Notes under the pieces: generated by a model | Seen by the model: the letters and a program-made list of their open reading frames with translations, nothing else | Database searches by the model: none | Told to the model about the DNA's origin: nothing | Made by a program: the position numbers and the translations under genes | Shown here: positions 5,611-6,627 of the stretch, in pieces | How the letters are laid out: every line of letters starts with the position of its first letter | Numbering within the stretch: the first letter of the stretch is position 1 | Source: Chloroflexota bacterium | GTDB taxonomy: Bacteria > Chloroflexota > Ktedonobacteria > Ktedonobacterales > Ktedonobacteraceae | NCBI GenBank assembly: GCA_005881495.1 | Contig: VBHI01000114.1 | Location: 4,751 to 11,377, forward strand | Direction: 5' to 3' | DNA length: 6,627 nt

Positions 5611-5832
5611 AGCGGTACATTTTTTGATGTATCGGTCGATACGCATGAGCCACATGATCCCAATCGCTATGCATCGTTGACGCAGGACGGCGTGAAGGTC
5701 TATTATTCTTTGCAGCTGGGACGTAAAGCGGAAGTGCTGGAACTTGACTATGTGCGTACACTGTTCCGCAGCAAGCCGCAGTTGTCGGGGCCGGAAGAAT
5801 TGCTGGCGCAGATCATTATGGGGAGATTCTGA
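5611..5832 (+). pseudogene. Open-frame remnant upstream of tex, unrecognised
   Basis: The frame is open from after the TGA at 5608-5610 to the TGA at 5830-5832 and gives 73 residues with coding-like composition (for example QDGVKVYYSLQLGRKAEVLE and LDYVRTLFRSKPQLSGPEEL). It has no ATG. The possible starts are TTG 5677 (no ribosome site) or GTG 5692 (AGGA nearby, 46 residues). The sequence looks like the C-terminal end of a soluble protein whose 5' part is lost: upstream in the same frame there are several stops, and the overlapping frame (GTG 5489 to TGA 5680) has no ribosome site. It ends 18 nt before the tex start, in the same frame and as an operon partner would. I do not recognise the family. 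It could instead be a short real gene with a non-standard start. Confidence 0.35.
5629..5642. repeat. 14-bp palindrome GTATCG-gt-CGATAC
   Basis: GTATCG (5629-5634) and CGATAC (5637-5642) are perfect inverse complements with a 2-bp centre, about 210 bp before tex. A weak promoter-like pair (TTGACC 5591-5596, N19, TACATT 5616-5621) lies just upstream, so an operator role is possible but unproven. Confidence 0.3.
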
Positions 5833-5850
5833 GGAAGGTAGGCAACGCGT

Positions 5851-6627
5851 TTGACGGCTGAGGAACAAACAAATCAAGCAAAAACGCTCACTGTTGCGGC
5901 GGATGAAACACTATTTCAAGTGGGGGAGTTAGCACAGACACTCAGTAAAGAACTGGGGTTGGGGAACGGGCAGATTGCGCGCACTATCGCGCTGCTGGAC
6001 GAGGGAAATACTATTCCTTTTATTGCTCGTTATCGCAAGGAAGTAACTGGCAGCCTGGATGAGGTACAGATCCAGATGATAGCAGATCGCGCCCTGGCTC
6101 TGCGGACGATTTTTGAGCGTAAGGCCGATGTGCGGAGGCTGATTGAGGCGCAAGGCAAGCTGACAGCGGAACTGGTAGCGGCTATTGATGCGGCGACGAC
6201 GATGCAGGAGGTGGAGGACCTCTATCTGCCGTATCGCCCCAAACGGAAGACACGCGCCAGCGTTGCGCGAGAAAAAGGATTGGCTCCACTGGCTGAGGTC
6301 ATTTTGCAGCAGCCCGAACGTGCTGGTGATACAAATGTTATCCTGGAGGAGTATGCCAGGCCGTATTTGGACGCAGAAAGGGGTGTAGATACCAGCCTGG
6401 AGGCTTATGCCGGTGCACGTGATATCGTGGCGGAAATCATTGCTGAGGATGCCGCTGTACGCGGAAGTGTGCGGGCTTTGTTCTTTAAGCGCTCAACTGT
6501 TGGCGCAAAGGTAATAGATGCTGAGAAGGTCGCGGAGAAAGATGCCAATGGTGTCTACCAGCTTTATTACGAGTTTAGTGAGAACGTTGCAAAGCTCGTA
6601 CCGCATCGAGTGCTGGCGTTAAACCGG
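5851..6627 (+). CDS. tex: Tex family RNA-binding transcription accessory protein, 5' part (partial)
   Basis: The first 259 codons of a gene that normally encodes over 700 residues; the 3' part is outside the window. Tex is a cytoplasmic nucleic-acid-binding protein linked to transcription, ending in a YqgF-like, HhH and S1 domain series that is not visible here. The N-terminal Tex helical domain is clear: NTIPFIARYRKEVTGSLDEV (53-72), QGKLTAELVAAI (101-112), the hallmark VEDLYLPYRPKRKTRASVAR (121-140), EKGLAPLAE (141-149), then DANGVYQLYYEFSENV and PHRVLALNR at the window edge. The start is TTG at 5851: AAGGTAGG (5835-5842) lies 8 nt before it, a stop at 5839-5841 closes the frame upstream, and no in-frame ATG occurs before residue 76. 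It follows the open-frame remnant by 18 nt. Very sure of the family. Confidence 0.94.
   Translation, partial: MTAEEQTNQAKTLTVAADETLFQVGELAQTLSKELGLGNGQIARTIALLDEGNTIPFIARYRKEVTGSLDEVQIQMIADRALALRTIFERKADVRRLIEAQGKLTAELVAAIDAATTMQEVEDLYLPYRPKRKTRASVAREKGLAPLAEVILQQPERAGDTNVILEEYARPYLDAERGVDTSLEAYAGARDIVAEIIAEDAAVRGSVRALFFKRSTVGAKVIDAEKVAEKDANGVYQLYYEFSENVAKLVPHRVLALNR

Noticed and set aside
5489..5680. 63-codon + strand frame starting at GTG
   Set aside because: No ribosome site, atypical composition, and the better coding signal downstream is in another frame; kept only as part of the remnant-gene finding.

Overview
The window reads as ordinary bacterial chromosome with one small redox-stress regulatory locus inside it. 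Gene content suggests a Ktedonobacter-type member of the Chloroflexota: a TPM-domain protein with a Gly/Ser/Tyr tail, a 14-TM DHA2 pump, an ECF12 (SigR-like) sigma factor, a short RpoD-like sigma factor and Tex. Mid-GC genes with AT-rich intergenic DNA, and some TTG starts, fit that picture. The taxonomic call is inference from protein resemblance only.

Layout. 1-336 (+) is the 3' end of a TPM-domain membrane protein, closed by a hairpin terminator. 337-713 is AT-rich and non-coding. It holds a promoter, several operator-like dyads and a structured leader for a DHA2-family drug-efflux MFS gene (714-2336, +). Convergent with it is an ECF12/SigR-like sigma gene (2376-3026, -). A 250-bp intergenic region separates this from a divergent RsrA-like zinc anti-sigma gene (3277-3570, +), which has a SigR-consensus promoter in front of it. 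Tail to tail with the anti-sigma gene, only 5 bp away, lies ccdA (3576-4304, -), with its own sigma-70 promoter. A strong hairpin plus T7 terminator, oriented on the + strand, sits at 4387-4436 between ccdA and an RpoD-like sigma gene (4435-5352, -). 5353-5850 holds that gene's promoter and a decayed open frame. The 5' part of tex (5851 onward, +) runs off the window.

How it may work together. The ECF sigma factor and its Cys/His zinc anti-sigma factor form the classical thiol-redox switch. CcdA, which carries reducing equivalents across the membrane, is the next gene. The anti-sigma gene appears to be controlled by its partner sigma factor through a GGGAAT-N18-GTT promoter, giving negative feedback. 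No T-tailed hairpin was seen for the + strand between 3570 and 4387, so the anti-sigma mRNA could run antisense through the whole of ccdA. The RpoD-like factor, Tex, TPM protein and MFS pump look like independent neighbours.

The best candidates for something not yet described are the divergent sigma/anti-sigma arrangement with its leader hairpin, and the possible antisense coupling to ccdA. No mobile element, CRISPR array, tRNA or rRNA was seen.
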